From the NCBI GenBank assembly GCA_031254195.1, contig JAIRUW010000072.1:1-43153 (forward strand): 43,153 bases of DNA. The letters run 5' to 3'. The notes under the pieces were generated by a model that worked only from the letters and a program-made list of their open reading frames with translations, ran no database searches and was not told the origin of the DNA. A program made the translations under genes and the position numbers. Source of the stretch: Oscillospiraceae bacterium (GTDB taxonomy: Bacteria; Bacillota; Clostridia; Oscillospirales; UBA929). Of this stretch, positions 6,603 through 14,493 are shown in pieces (position 1 is the stretch's first letter; the number at the start of each line of letters is the position of its first letter).

Positions 6603-6638
6603 TATTGCCATTAGTCTAGGTATCACTCCCTTGTTTAG

Positions 6639-6980
6639 TTATTCGTCCCAGCCTGTTCCCTCTAATCCATTTGGTTGTTGATTTATATACCCTGGTGGTT
6701 TTGCTTGCTGCGACTTCTTGCCACTGTTATCCTTTGTTGCTAGGATGGCATTTTTCATTGCCGTCTCGACTGTCGATTCTAAAAGTTCATGTGATTCTTC
6801 TAGTGCAATTTTTACTGCCTCCTTAATTAGACCGCGTAGTGCTCGATATGCTATAATAGCCCCTATTACACCAAGTATCAACGGCCATAGCCCCGGAAAT
6901 ACCACAAGTAACACAATCGCTGCAATACAAGCTAACAGCACAAATATAAACGTAGCCACAGTGTCCATTACTTTCTTCAT
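6639..6980 (-). CDS. Small membrane protein of unknown function
   Basis: The 113-residue product has two hydrophobic segments at about residues 8-27 (ATFIFVLLACIAAIVLLVVF) and 30-46, separated by a short turn, forming a membrane hairpin. A helical, charged region follows (about 50-85; EAVKIALEESHELLES) and then a Pro/Gln/Asn-rich tail. No signal peptide or lipobox is visible. The ATG at 6980 has AGGTGG five bases upstream, better than a GTG at 6989. A weak promoter (TCGACC-17-TATAAG) may lie upstream at about 7041-7070. The gene is in the AT-rich island next to hicAB and has a good terminator at 6543-6573. Function unknown. Confidence 0.7.
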   Translation of the reverse strand: MKKVMDTVATFIFVLLACIAAIVLLVVFPGLWPLILGVIGAIIAYRALRGLIKEAVKIALEESHELLESTVETAMKNAILATKDNSGKKSQQAKPPGYINQQPNGLEGTGWDE

Positions 6981-7184
6981 GTATACCACCTATTCTCACA
7001 ATGTAGTCTGGCTTCAACCACACAGTTATGATATTGCTTATACCCTACACTACATTCAAGGTCGATGCGCTATACCTAACCCAATTTTCAACGCCCAAAG
7101 CCAATTCGACCCTTTGTTTTGGTGAAATCGACAGAGTTTGGAGCCATCAATACCTATCTTAAAAGGGAATATTAATTGAATTGA

Positions 7185-7213
7185 TTGACATAAAACGAAG
7201 AATGATATATACT
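7185..7213 (+). promoter_or_regulatory. Consensus promoter of hicAB
   Basis: TTGACA (7185-7190), 17 bases, TATACT (7208-7213). This is among the best sigma-A matches in the window. The start would be near 7220, about 30 bases before the hicA ATG. No clear inverted repeat overlaps it, so an operator for autoregulation was not found. Confidence 0.75.
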
Positions 7214-7248
7214 AAACTAGTGAGTTAATTCTATTGGAGCGAAATGAC

Positions 7249-7503
7249 ATGAATGAAAAGATCTTCAACGCCGTAATGTCGGTACAGCAGGACAACAACA
7301 TCGCATTCAATGATTTGCGGACACTTCTATCTCAGCTTGGTTTTCGTGAACGAATAAAAGGAGACCATTATATCTACAATAGAGCAGGCTTTCCCGAGCG
7401 AATCAACATCCAACCAAACGGAAATATGGCAAAGGGCTATCAGATAAAACAGGTCAGAAGTTTGATTATCAAGTATAAAATGGGAGGAAAATCAGATGTT
7501 TAA
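7249..7503 (+). CDS. hicA: HicA-family toxin (mRNA interferase)
   Basis: The 84-residue product fits the HicA/YcfA double-stranded RNA-binding-like fold. LLSQLGFRERIKGDHYIY includes the conserved catalytic His40, followed by the strand INIQPNG and the C-terminal helix QIKQVRSLIIKY. HicA toxins cleave mRNA until bound by HicB. The start at 7249 follows GGAG at 7236-7239; a TTG at 7234 would overlap the ribosome site. The stop overlaps hicB by 8 bases. The toxin-first order is usual for hicAB. It lies at the right end of the AT-rich island with a consensus promoter. Confidence 0.85.
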   Translation: MNEKIFNAVMSVQQDNNIAFNDLRTLLSQLGFRERIKGDHYIYNRAGFPERINIQPNGNMAKGYQIKQVRSLIIKYKMGGKSDV

Positions 7504-7714
7504 CGTTCCTAAATATGAAATCATTATATATTGGAGCAAAGAGGATAACTGCTACATAGCAGAAGTACCGGAGCTGTCCGGGTGTATGGCGGATGGCAAA
7601 ACATTAAAGGAAGTTACGGAGAACGTCGAACAGGTCATGCGTGAATGGATCGAATGCGCCATAGAGGACGGCGAAGAAATCCCCGTTCCTAAGGGCAAAT
7701 TGATGTACGCTTAA
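7496..7714 (+). CDS. hicB: HicB-family antitoxin
   Basis: The 72-residue product is the partial RNase H-like HicB domain: YEIIIYWSKEDNCYIAEVPELSGCMADG is the signature strand-turn-strand, followed by a helix (TLKEVTENVEQVMREWIECA) and the short ending EEIPVPKG. It would bind and inhibit HicA. It has no C-terminal ribbon-helix-helix or HTH domain, so any transcriptional autoregulation would need another part of the complex. GGAGG at 7482-7486 precedes the ATG, which lies inside the hicA coding end. Confidence 0.88.
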   Translation: MFNVPKYEIIIYWSKEDNCYIAEVPELSGCMADGKTLKEVTENVEQVMREWIECAIEDGEEIPVPKGKLMYA

Positions 7715-7746
7715 CAATCATTACCGCGCTAAAAAGCAGTGTTCCG

Positions 7747-7785
7747 CGGCATAATAACCCTACAAAAGGTGGGGTTATTATGCTG
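7747..7785 (+). promoter_or_regulatory. Hairpin enclosing the ribosome site and start codon of the M23/NodB gene
   Basis: GCATAATAACCC (7749-7760) pairs perfectly with GGGTTATTATGC (7772-7783), extended by one wobble and one C-G pair to 7747/7785. The loop and 3' arm hold AAAGGTGGGG, and the ATG (7780-7782) is inside the 3' arm. There is no T-run, so it is not a terminator. It could hide the start codon until melted or bound. Confidence 0.6.
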
Positions 7786-9579
7786 TATAAACGTTTGCTT
7801 GCTTTATGCCTCGCGCTGTGCCTGACGGTTCCGGCCGTCTTGGCGGAGGACGGAGCGCAGCCGAAAAAGCACATCAAATGGGTGGATTTCACCGTCCCTG
7901 CGCCGCTGATGAAGCAGGCGCTGGCTTGGGATGTGAAAAACCATAAAGAAAGCGGGCACGGCGCCGCCCCGGCGCCGCAAACCGCCCCGGACGCCGGCGC
8001 CGACGCTTCGAAGGCGGCAGGCTGGATAGAGCTGCTCGCCTATCTGGGGGCAAAATGCGGGGGCGACTACAAAAAAAAAAAGCCGCAGGCACTGCAAAAG
8101 CTAATCAGCAAGCTCGAAGACGGCGAAACGATGGAATCGCTGTCCAAAGGGATGAAGCACTACGGGTACTACCTGGAGGCTTATACCGCCGTACTGGGCG
8201 GCTTGGCGGGCCACTATGCCGTCGAGGAGGAGAAGGACGGCGAAAAGTGCTGGGAGGAGCGGTATGGCCTGCGCGCCTTCCATCCCATTGCGCGGGGCTT
8301 TGACTACCAGCATTACGACGATTTCGGCAACGGGCGCAGTTATGGCTATAAGCGCAAGCATCTCGGGCATGACCTGATGGCGCTGACCGGCACTCCCGTC
8401 GTCGCGGTGGAGTCCGGCACGGTGGAGGAGCTGGGCTGGAACCAATACGGCGGCTGGCGCGTCGGTATACGAAGCCTTGACGCAAAACGCTATTATTACT
8501 ATGCCCACCTGCGCAAAAACCGCCCGTTCGCCGCGGGGCTGGCTAAGGGCGACACCGTGCAGGCCGGAGATGTGATCGGGTATGTGGGCCGCACCGGCTA
8601 CAGCCCGCGGGAAAACACCAACGGCATCAAACAGAGCCATTTGCACTTCGGCATACAGCTCGTCTTCGACGAATCGCAAAAGGACGGCGTCAACCAGATC
8701 TGGATCGACCCGTACGAGATCACAAAACTGCTGGCCACCCATCGCGGCGGGGTGACGCGCGACCCGGAAACCAAGGAGTATACGCGCTCCGTCCCCTATC
8801 GTGAAGCGTTTGCTAAAGAGGAAAACCGCTCCGTCCGGCTCCCTGTCGTCATGTACCACTCGATCCAAAAAAACAAGGCGAAACACGGCAAGTATACCAT
8901 CTCGCCGGACGAGCTGGAGCAGGACTTACAATGGCTGAAAGAAAACGGATACCAAAGCGTCACGGCGGACGAAATCATCGCCTTTGCCGAGCGTGGGAAA
9001 CCGCTGAAAAAGAAACCTATACTGCTGACCTTCGACGATGGGTACTATGACAATGTACACTACGCCGACCCGCTGCTGAAAAAGTACGGTTTTACGGCAA
9101 TGGTCTTTGTTGTGGGCGAGTTTATTAAAAAGAGCGAGAAAGAGGGGTGCCAAAACCCAAACTACTCCTATTCCAGCAGTGAAACGCTCAGGAAATTGGC
9201 GGAAGAAGGCGTTTGGGAGATCGAGAGCCACAGCTTCGCCCTGCATCATAGCCGAAAAGGGCGCGAAGGCGTCAAACGCGCGCAGGGGGAGAGCGACGAG
9301 AAGTATTACGCCTTGCTGCGGAATGATTTTGCACAAATCGGCGAACTCATCCAAGGGGTGACGGGCCGGGCGCCGCGCGTCTTTGCCTACCCTCTCGGCG
9401 CAATGAGCCGCGAAGCCGAGGAGGTTTTGAAAGAGATGGGATATAAGATAACCCTTTCCTGCACGCTCGGCGTCGGGGAGGTCAGAGCGGGCGAACCGGA
9501 CTTGCTGTATAAAATGAAACGCGTGCTGAGGCCGAGCGGGAAACCGTTGAGCCAGATATTGCAGGGTGAAACGGGGTGA
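7780..9579 (+). CDS. Secreted M23 peptidase / NodB polysaccharide deacetylase fusion
   Basis: The 599-residue product has a signal peptide (residues 1-22, cleavage near VLAED). An Ala/Pro-rich linker and a helical region reach about residue 160. An M23 (LytM) endopeptidase domain spans about 165-315 with zinc and catalytic residues His194/Asp198 (HLGHD), His243 (YAHL) and His287/His289 (HLHFG). A NodB deacetylase domain spans about 353-597 with VVMYHS, metal Asp419-Asp420 (TFDDG), His484 and His489, and YPLG. It would both cut peptide cross-bridges and deacetylate wall or chitin-like glycan outside the cell. An A11 run at 8071-8081 encodes four lysines and may allow slippage. The start codon is inside a hairpin at 7747-7785. 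The two domains together suggest wall remodelling, possibly sporulation-linked. Confidence 0.9.
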   Translation: MLYKRLLALCLALCLTVPAVLAEDGAQPKKHIKWVDFTVPAPLMKQALAWDVKNHKESGHGAAPAPQTAPDAGADASKAAGWIELLAYLGAKCGGDYKKKKPQALQKLISKLEDGETMESLSKGMKHYGYYLEAYTAVLGGLAGHYAVEEEKDGEKCWEERYGLRAFHPIARGFDYQHYDDFGNGRSYGYKRKHLGHDLMALTGTPVVAVESGTVEELGWNQYGGWRVGIRSLDAKRYYYYAHLRKNRPFAAGLAKGDTVQAGDVIGYVGRTGYSPRENTNGIKQSHLHFGIQLVFDESQKDGVNQIWIDPYEITKLLATHRGGVTRDPETKEYTRSVPYREAFAKEENRSVRLPVVMYHSIQKNKAKHGKYTISPDELEQDLQWLKENGYQSVTADEIIAFAERGKPLKKKPILLTFDDGYYDNVHYADPLLKKYGFTAMVFVVGEFIKKSEKEGCQNPNYSYSSSETLRKLAEEGVWEIESHSFALHHSRKGREGVKRAQGESDEKYYALLRNDFAQIGELIQGVTGRAPRVFAYPLGAMSREAEEVLKEMGYKITLSCTLGVGEVRAGEPDLLYKMKRVLRPSGKPLSQILQGETG

Positions 9580-9717
9580 GCGGGTGATGATCCCCTGTAC
9601 GGAGGATTGCGTTTACCAAAATGAGGGTGTTTGCAGGTTAACGAAGGCGGCGTCTTCGGGAACGGCTGAAGGTTCCTGCCGAAATCGTGTGCCGGGGCGC
9701 GCGGAAATGAACGATTA

Positions 9718-9746
9718 TTGACAAATAAGCGTCCGTCTTGTATACT
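9718..9746 (+). promoter_or_regulatory. Consensus promoter of the chemoreceptor gene
   Basis: TTGACA (9718-9723), 17 bases, TATACT (9741-9746), with a start near 9753. It is sigma-A-like rather than the sigma-D type common for motility genes. The 138 bases between the M23/NodB stop and this promoter hold only short imperfect inverted repeats. Confidence 0.75.
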
Positions 9747-9776
9747 ATAGTCGATATTATGCAAGGTGGGACGATT

Positions 9777-11870
9777 ATGAAAAAGCGATTTGTTTTCAAG
9801 CGGTTGCATTGGAAAATCTCCGCCATTGTTTTGGCAGCGGTCGCGATTGTCGCCATCCCCATTGCGTTCTACATGCAATTCGTCTCCTTGGAGCGCGTAG
9901 ATATGTATTCGCGCGAATCCCTTAAAACCCAGCTATTTGGACTGCATGGAGAGTGCAATCTGGCGTTTGTGGACGCGATGTATAGGGTGGCTAGCCTGAA
10001 GGATTTCGCGGAAGCGTGCTTTGATGTGGATGAATATACAAAAGACCCGGAGGGTTACTTTGAAGAAACCATCAGACCAATCATGAGCGGATTCATCTAC
10101 AACATCGTCGATCGGTCTGATTTCATCGCCGGAGCCTATTTCGCCGTCCATCCCGACTTAACGGGCAATCCCCATGTAAACGAGCTGTTTTTTGAAAAGA
10201 ACGAAGGCGGCGTTGAGGAGATGGAGCCGCAGGAGTACGAGGAGTATCAGGATGAAGACTCCTATTACATGGAATGGTTTTTCGGCGCGTATAACTCCGG
10301 CCGGCCTTACTGGACGCGGCTTCATGAATGGGATGCCGACGTTATCGTGAGCTATGTGGAGCCGGTCGTTATCGGCGGCGTGACAATCGGCGTGGCCGGC
10401 GTCGATATTCCGATCCAGAGCATTGAAGATTTAATTAAGGATTTTACGATCTATGAATCCGGTTTTGCGTTAATTAAGGATGTTAATGGCACATTTTACG
10501 AAACAAACAGTTTTATCAGGAATCTCAGCGATGGGGATAGGAACAGCCTTAGCGCCGCCGGAAACGTAAATCACGGCGAGGTTTTTGAAATTAAGCTGAA
10601 CGATACGGATTATATGGTGGTGCAGGCCAGTTTTATCAATGACTACGAGCTGCTCATTTTGGTACCGGAAACAGAATACAGCGCTTTTGCGTCGTCGTCG
10701 GTCAGAAGGATCATCCTCCTCTTCCCCTTCGTCTTTATCTTTGTGGCGGTTGCCAGCCTGTTTGTCGGCAAATCCATCAGCAAACCCTTTGTAATTATCT
10801 CTGATGTTGTGGACTCCGTGGCGAAAGGCGAATTCCACACATCCGCACTTGACCCGTTCATGGACCTCCCCGATGAAACAGGCATCCTGGCCCGATCCGT
10901 CCGTTCGTTGCGGATCAGGCTCGGCGATTTGACTGATGAGGTAAAAATGATCGCGGAAGGCGACCTTACCGGGGACATCAAGCTGGCTTTCCAGGGCGAC
11001 GCCATAGGGCAGGCTTTGAAGTCTACATTGGAACACCTGAACGCCGTGTTTACCGACCTCAACGATATGTCGAGCCAAATATCCACAGAATCCGCGGAAC
11101 TGTCGAACAACAGCAATTCTCTTTCGGACGGGTGCTCAAAGCAGGCGGAAGCCGTGGACCATCTCTCCACAATCATGAAAAATATCATAGACAATAACAA
11201 TGAAAGCGTTGAGATGCTCCAACACGCGCTCTTTATCGAAGATCAGGTCAAGCAAGACGCGCAGGAAGGCGACAAGAACCTAAAACAGCTCTCCGCTGCT
11301 GTGAACGACATCAACGAAGCCGGCAAGGGCATCAATAAGGTGCTAAAGGCGATTGAAGACATCGCTTTCCAAACCAACATCCTCGCGCTCAACGCCGCCG
11401 TGGAGGCCGCGCGGGCGGGACAGCATGGAAAGGGCTTTTCCGTCGTAGCCGAGGAGGTACGGTCCTTGGCGACGAAAAGTGCGGAGGCGGCGAAGGAGAG
11501 CGCGGGCCTGATTGAGTTATCCACGCAAAAAGCCACCGCCGGAAAGCAACTCGCGGCAGTGACGGCGCAATCGTTCACAAAAATCATGGAAGGGGTTTCC
11601 ATGAGCGATGAGAAAATCAAGCAGATTGCCGAGAATTCCCAAAAGAGCAACGCCAATGTCGGACAGATGAACGACGATCTCAAGATCGTCTCCTCCATCA
11701 CCCAGCAAGTGGCTTCCAGCGCGGAAGAACTGTCCGCCATGTCCGAGGAAATGAACAGCCAGGCCGCCACACAAAGGGAGCAGGTGGGCACATTCAAGAT
11801 CAAAGACAGCAATTGGCTTGCGGCCGGCGCGGGACGCAAGGAGCTACCCGGCGGGAATGGGAAAGATTAA
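9777..11870 (+). CDS. Methyl-accepting chemotaxis protein
   Basis: The 697-residue product has TM1 at about 13-34, an extracellular Cache-type sensor at about 40-305 (paired Yxx[11 protein letters not shown] motifs at about 193-213), TM2 at 311-331 and HAMP at about 332-385. The cytoplasmic signalling coiled coil follows, with its hairpin tip at about 525-570 ([20 protein letters not shown], the conserved CheA/CheW contact). It would relay an external small-molecule signal to CheA. The start at 9777 follows AAGGTGGG; an in-frame ATG at 9738 precedes the predicted transcription start. No che or flagellar gene is in the window. Its stop overlaps the convergent radA stop by 4 bases, and its terminator lies inside radA (11915-11947). 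Confidence 0.93.
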   Translation: MKKRFVFKRLHWKISAIVLAAVAIVAIPIAFYMQFVSLERVDMYSRESLKTQLFGLHGECNLAFVDAMYRVASLKDFAEACFDVDEYTKDPEGYFEETIRPIMSGFIYNIVDRSDFIAGAYFAVHPDLTGNPHVNELFFEKNEGGVEEMEPQEYEEYQDEDSYYMEWFFGAYNSGRPYWTRLHEWDADVIVSYVEPVVIGGVTIGVAGVDIPIQSIEDLIKDFTIYESGFALIKDVNGTFYETNSFIRNLSDGDRNSLSAAGNVNHGEVFEIKLNDTDYMVVQASFINDYELLILVPETEYSAFASSSVRRIILLFPFVFIFVAVASLFVGKSISKPFVIISDVVDSVAKGEFHTSALDPFMDLPDETGILARSVRSLRIRLGDLTDEVKMIAEGDLTGDIKLAFQGDAIGQALKSTLEHLNAVFTDLNDMSSQISTESAELSNNSNSLSDGCSKQAEAVDHLSTIMKNIIDNNNESVEMLQHALFIEDQVKQDAQEGDKNLKQLSAAVNDINEAGKGINKVLKAIEDIAFQTNILALNAAVEAARAGQHGKGFSVVAEEVRSLATKSAEAAKESAGLIELSTQKATAGKQLAAVTAQSFTKIMEGVSMSDEKIKQIAENSQKSNANVGQMNDDLKIVSSITQQVASSAEELSAMSEEMNSQAATQREQVGTFKIKDSNWLAAGAGRKELPGGNGKD

Positions 11871-13219
11871 TCAAAAACCAGGGAACAAGCATTTTTCAGC
11901 GTTTTTGCTTTCATCACCTTCATCCCTTCGGGGATGGGGGTGTTTTTCACATTCGGGATGATCGCCGCCGTAAACCCAAGCCGGTACGCCTCCGACAGCC
12001 TTTGGTCTATAAACGGCACGCCCCGCAGTTCCCCCGCCAGCCCCACCTCGCCGAACGCCGCCAGATCCGGCGGCAGGGGCTTGTCCATATGGCTTGACGC
12101 AAGGGCCAGCAGCGCGGGCAGGTCAACCGACGTGTCGCTGACACGCAGGCCGCCGACAACATTGATATATGCGTCCTGATTGCCCACATACAGCCCCGCC
12201 CGTTTTTCCAGTACCGCCAGCAGCAGCATGGCGCGGTTGTATTCCAGACCGCTGACCGTCCGGCGCGGCGACGGAAAGGGCGTGGGTGTGACCAATGCCT
12301 GTATCTCGGCCAGCACCGGGCGCACGCCTTCCATGATACAAGCGACGCATGTGCCGGACACGTTCACCGGCCTGCCCGCCAAAAGCGTTTCGGAAGGGTT
12401 GGGCACTTCGCGGAGGCCGTCCCCGGCCATTTCAAACACACCGATTTCGCGGGTGGAACCAAAACGGTTTTTCTCCGCCCGTAAAACGCGCAGGTGCCTG
12501 TCCCCTTCCAGGTACAGCACACAATCAACCATGTGCTCCAGCACCTTCGGCCCCGCGATCGCGCCCTCTTTGGTGATATGCCCGACTAAAAAGACGGTCA
12601 CGCCTTCGTCCTTGGCCATCCGCATCAGCGCTAGGGCGCATTCGCGCACCTGCGAGACGCTGCCCGGCGCGCCGTTAAGCGTTTCACTGCGCATGGTCTG
12701 GATGGAGTCCACCGCCAGAAAATCCGGCTTTTCAGATTTAACAGCCGCCAATAGCCCTTCTAGCTCCGTTTGCGCCAATACCAGCATCTCGCTTGAGGAA
12801 AGGCGTTCCCCGCGCAGACGGAGCTGGCGCACCGATTCCTCACCCGAGCAATACAAAACCTTATGGCGGCGTGACAGCGCGCCGCATATCTGCATCAGCA
12901 GTGTGGACTTCCCTACTCCCGGGTCGCCTGACAGCAGGTACAGCGCTCCGGCCACGGCGCCGCCGCCCAGGACGCGGTCGGCTTCCTCCAGCCCGGTGGA
13001 AACGCGCACCTCTTCGGCAAGGCGCACCGAATCGAGCCGGACGGGCGGCTCGGAGGGTGCGGCGGATGCCGTTTTCGATGAGCGTTTCTTTCCGGCGGCA
13101 GGCTGCTCCGCCGGTTGTTCCGCAAAGGTGTTCCACGCGCCGCAAGCCGGGCACTTCCCCATCCATTTGGCGCTTTCGTTGCCGCAATCGGTGCAGAAGA
13201 AAGATGTATCACGTTTCAT
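11867..13219 (-). CDS. radA: DNA repair protein RadA
   Basis: The 450-residue product has the RadA order: an N-terminal zinc finger (Cys9, Cys12, Cys23, Cys26), a RecA-like ATPase with Walker [10 protein letters not shown] at 98-106 and the RadA-specific KNRFG motif, then a C-terminal Lon-like domain. RadA drives branch migration and processing of recombination intermediates, including in transformation. An Ala/Pro-rich linker (about 34-60) separates zinc finger and ATPase. The ATG overlaps the cwlD stop as ATGA. In Bacillota radA usually sits near disA; here it is paired with cwlD. The last 80 bases of its coding region double as the terminator of the convergent chemoreceptor gene. Confidence 0.96.
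   Translation of the reverse strand: MKRDTSFFCTDCGNESAKWMGKCPACGAWNTFAEQPAEQPAAGKKRSSKTASAAPSEPPVRLDSVRLAEEVRVSTGLEEADRVLGGGAVAGALYLLSGDPGVGKSTLLMQICGALSRRHKVLYCSGEESVRQLRLRGERLSSSEMLVLAQTELEGLLAAVKSEKPDFLAVDSIQTMRSETLNGAPGSVSQVRECALALMRMAKDEGVTVFLVGHITKEGAIAGPKVLEHMVDCVLYLEGDRHLRVLRAEKNRFGSTREIGVFEMAGDGLREVPNPSETLLAGRPVNVSGTCVACIMEGVRPVLAEIQALVTPTPFPSPRRTVSGLEYNRAMLLLAVLEKRAGLYVGNQDAYINVVGGLRVSDTSVDLPALLALASSHMDKPLPPDLAAFGEVGLAGELRGVPFIDQRLSEAYRLGFTAAIIPNVKNTPIPEGMKVMKAKTLKNACSLVFD
11915..11947 (+). terminator. Chemoreceptor terminator embedded in radA
   Basis: CACCTTCATCCC (11915-11926) pairs with GGGATGGGGGTG (11931-11942), 12 bp with two wobbles, closed by a TTCG tetraloop and followed by five Ts (11943-11947). 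It lies 45 bases past the chemoreceptor stop, inside the 3' end of the radA reading frame on the other strand. Confidence 0.8.
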
Positions 13220-13938
13220 TGGCCGCTCCTTATGTAGTCCAGAAATCCTTTGGCAATCGCCATAGCCGTCTTACGCTGGTAGTGTTCCGAGCGGAGCAGG
13301 GCTTCCTCCTCCTCGTTGGAGAGGAAGCCGCACTCTATGAGGATAGCGGGCTTTGTGGTATTGTTAAGCAGGGAGACATTGCTGATCGTTTTGCTTTCCC
13401 GGTGATTCTCAGGGTCGAGGGCCAGCCGCAGCGTATCCTGCATGACATTGGCGAACGCCTTGTTTTCATCGCCCCTGTAAAAGACCTGCGCGCCATAGTA
13501 TTGGCGCTGGTCAAAATAGTTTTGGTGGATACTGATCAAAACGCCGTTTTCCGTTTCGTTGACCAGCCGGGTGCGGTTGTTGATGTCCGTCACCTTTTTG
13601 TCGTATATGGAAACCGCGTCCGGGTCGTGGATGGAATCGTCGGTATCGCGGGTCATGACGGTGTTCAACCCTAAAAAACGCATGAGCAGATCAGTTTTTA
13701 AGCTGATTTCCAAATTTATTTTCTTTTCTACCGTGCCATTGACCGATTCCGTCCCGGGATCCATACCGCCGTGCCCGGGATCTATGATCGGCGTATAGCC
13801 GTACGGCGCGAAAAAACCGGGCTGCGCCGGGTTTTCAACGTGCGCCGGGCGGGCGGGCTCCGGCGTATACAGGGCATACCCTGCTATACTGATGATCAGG
13901 ATGATGAGTAGAAGAAAAAACAGATTCCGGCGAACCAT
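13216..13938 (-). CDS. cwlD: N-acetylmuramoyl-L-alanine amidase CwlD
   Basis: The 240-residue product has an N-terminal membrane anchor or signal (residues 5-24) and an Amidase_3 zinc hydrolase domain at about 48-237. Zinc and catalytic residues are visible: His56 (DPGHGG), Glu77 (INLE), His138 (SIHQN) and Glu202 (IECGF). CwlD removes peptide side chains from muramic acid so that muramic-delta-lactam forms in the spore cortex; the short single-domain architecture fits CwlD rather than multidomain autolysins. The start at 13938 has GGAGGG seven bases upstream; an in-frame ATG at 14001 lacks one. It is followed by radA with ATGA overlap. I found no clear sigma-E promoter in the divergent region 13939-14119. 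Confidence 0.9.
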   Translation of the reverse strand: MVRRNLFFLLLIILIISIAGYALYTPEPARPAHVENPAQPGFFAPYGYTPIIDPGHGGMDPGTESVNGTVEKKINLEISLKTDLLMRFLGLNTVMTRDTDDSIHDPDAVSIYDKKVTDINNRTRLVNETENGVLISIHQNYFDQRQYYGAQVFYRGDENKAFANVMQDTLRLALDPENHRESKTISNVSLLNNTTKPAILIECGFLSNEEEEALLRSEHYQRKTAMAIAKGFLDYIRSGQ

Positions 13939-14032
13939 AAAACGTCCCTCCGACGGTCGCGCTCCGTTCCCGGCGTCTCCGGGCAACGAGGCCGCTCTCA
14001 CAAAATATTGTGTTTATTTTTTTCAAAACCAC

Positions 14033-14061
14033 TTGATATATGGGTTGGCATGTGATATACT
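14033..14061 (+). promoter_or_regulatory. Promoter of the 103-residue orphan gene
   Basis: TTGATA (14033-14038), 17 bases, TATACT (14056-14061) preceded by TGA (extended -10). The start would be near 14068, so the palindrome at 14084-14097 lies in the 5' leader. Confidence 0.7.
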
Positions 14062-14083
14062 GCGTTTAGACTATAGATAAAGC

Positions 14084-14097
14084 CTAGCGTACGCTAG
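14084..14097. repeat. Perfect 14-base palindrome CTAGCGTACGCTAG
   Basis: This is a perfect palindrome, centred at 14090/14091, in the leader of the downstream gene. It shares its GCGTACGC core with the palindrome at 71-92 and its CTAGCGTA half with the hairpin at 36858-36893. CTAG is a rare word in many bacteria, which makes its repeated use notable. Confidence 0.6.
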
Positions 14098-14119
14098 CCA
14101 CGAAGGAGAATGGCCCGCA

Positions 14120-14431
14120 ATGACATATACAGCCGAAGCGCTGCTCCGCCAAGCCGAGCAGGCGCTGGAATCGCAAAACCTGACCGAACTGCTCCCCTAC
14201 GCCGCGCAGTTGGAGCCGTATGCCGCGTCCCCGGATGTGTTCGCATTCTTCAAAAAGCTCACGCGCGCCGTGCTTTGCAGCCCCGGAGAGCATATCAACC
14301 TGTTCGCGCATTGCCTAGACGCCGTCTGCGCTTACGACCCGGTTGAAGGCGCGGCGTTCCTCGAACATATGCTGACGCTTGCCGAGGGCGTGGAAGATGC
14401 GGCGACATCGCCCGCAGGCATCCTGCACTGA
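14120..14431 (+). CDS. Small uncharacterised helical protein
   Basis: The 103-residue product has no family I recognise. It appears all-helical with amphipathic repeats (LLRQAEQALES, LLPYAAQLEPYA, FFKKLTRAVL), resembling a short TPR-like or helical-bundle protein; there is no signal, membrane segment or catalytic motif. GGAG lies upstream of the ATG, and a good extended -10 promoter at 14033-14061 supports expression. It stands alone on the plus strand between cwlD and the RNase M5 gene and ends at a strong bidirectional terminator (14459-14493). Base composition matches the neighbours. Confidence 0.65.
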   Translation: MTYTAEALLRQAEQALESQNLTELLPYAAQLEPYAASPDVFAFFKKLTRAVLCSPGEHINLFAHCLDAVCAYDPVEGAAFLEHMLTLAEGVEDAATSPAGILH

Positions 14432-14458
14432 TTATATAGCTGACGGCTCCGTTTGTCA

Positions 14459-14493
14459 AACCTGACCTCCCATTTGGGGAGGTCAGGTTTTTT
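14459..14493. terminator. Bidirectional terminator between the orphan gene and RNase M5
   Basis: AACCTGACCTCCC (14459-14471) pairs with GGGGAGGTCAGGTT (14476-14489), followed by T-rich sequence to 14493. On the minus strand the stem includes the RNase M5 stop codon (14483-14485), and the stem tail gives A-rich/T-rich flanks suited to both directions. Confidence 0.85.

Noticed and set aside
7750..7782. Inverted repeat after hicB read as a terminator
   Set aside because: No T-run follows and the 3' arm is the start of the next gene, so a translational hairpin fits better.
8055..8303. Overlapping plus-strand frame beginning near the A11 run
   Set aside because: It has no ribosome site and its Arg-rich composition is that of a shifted GC-rich gene; considered only as a slippage product.
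8101..8886. Long minus-strand frame opposite the M23/NodB gene
   Set aside because: It mirrors codon bias of the real gene and shows no domain or ribosome site.
12180..13265. 361-residue plus-strand frame opposite radA
   Set aside because: Ser/Thr/Arg-rich low-complexity translation typical of an antisense shadow; radA on the other strand has full motif support.
14010..14060. Sigma-E or sigma-G promoter for cwlD
   Set aside because: CATATAT-like words exist but spacing and -35 matches fail the known consensus.
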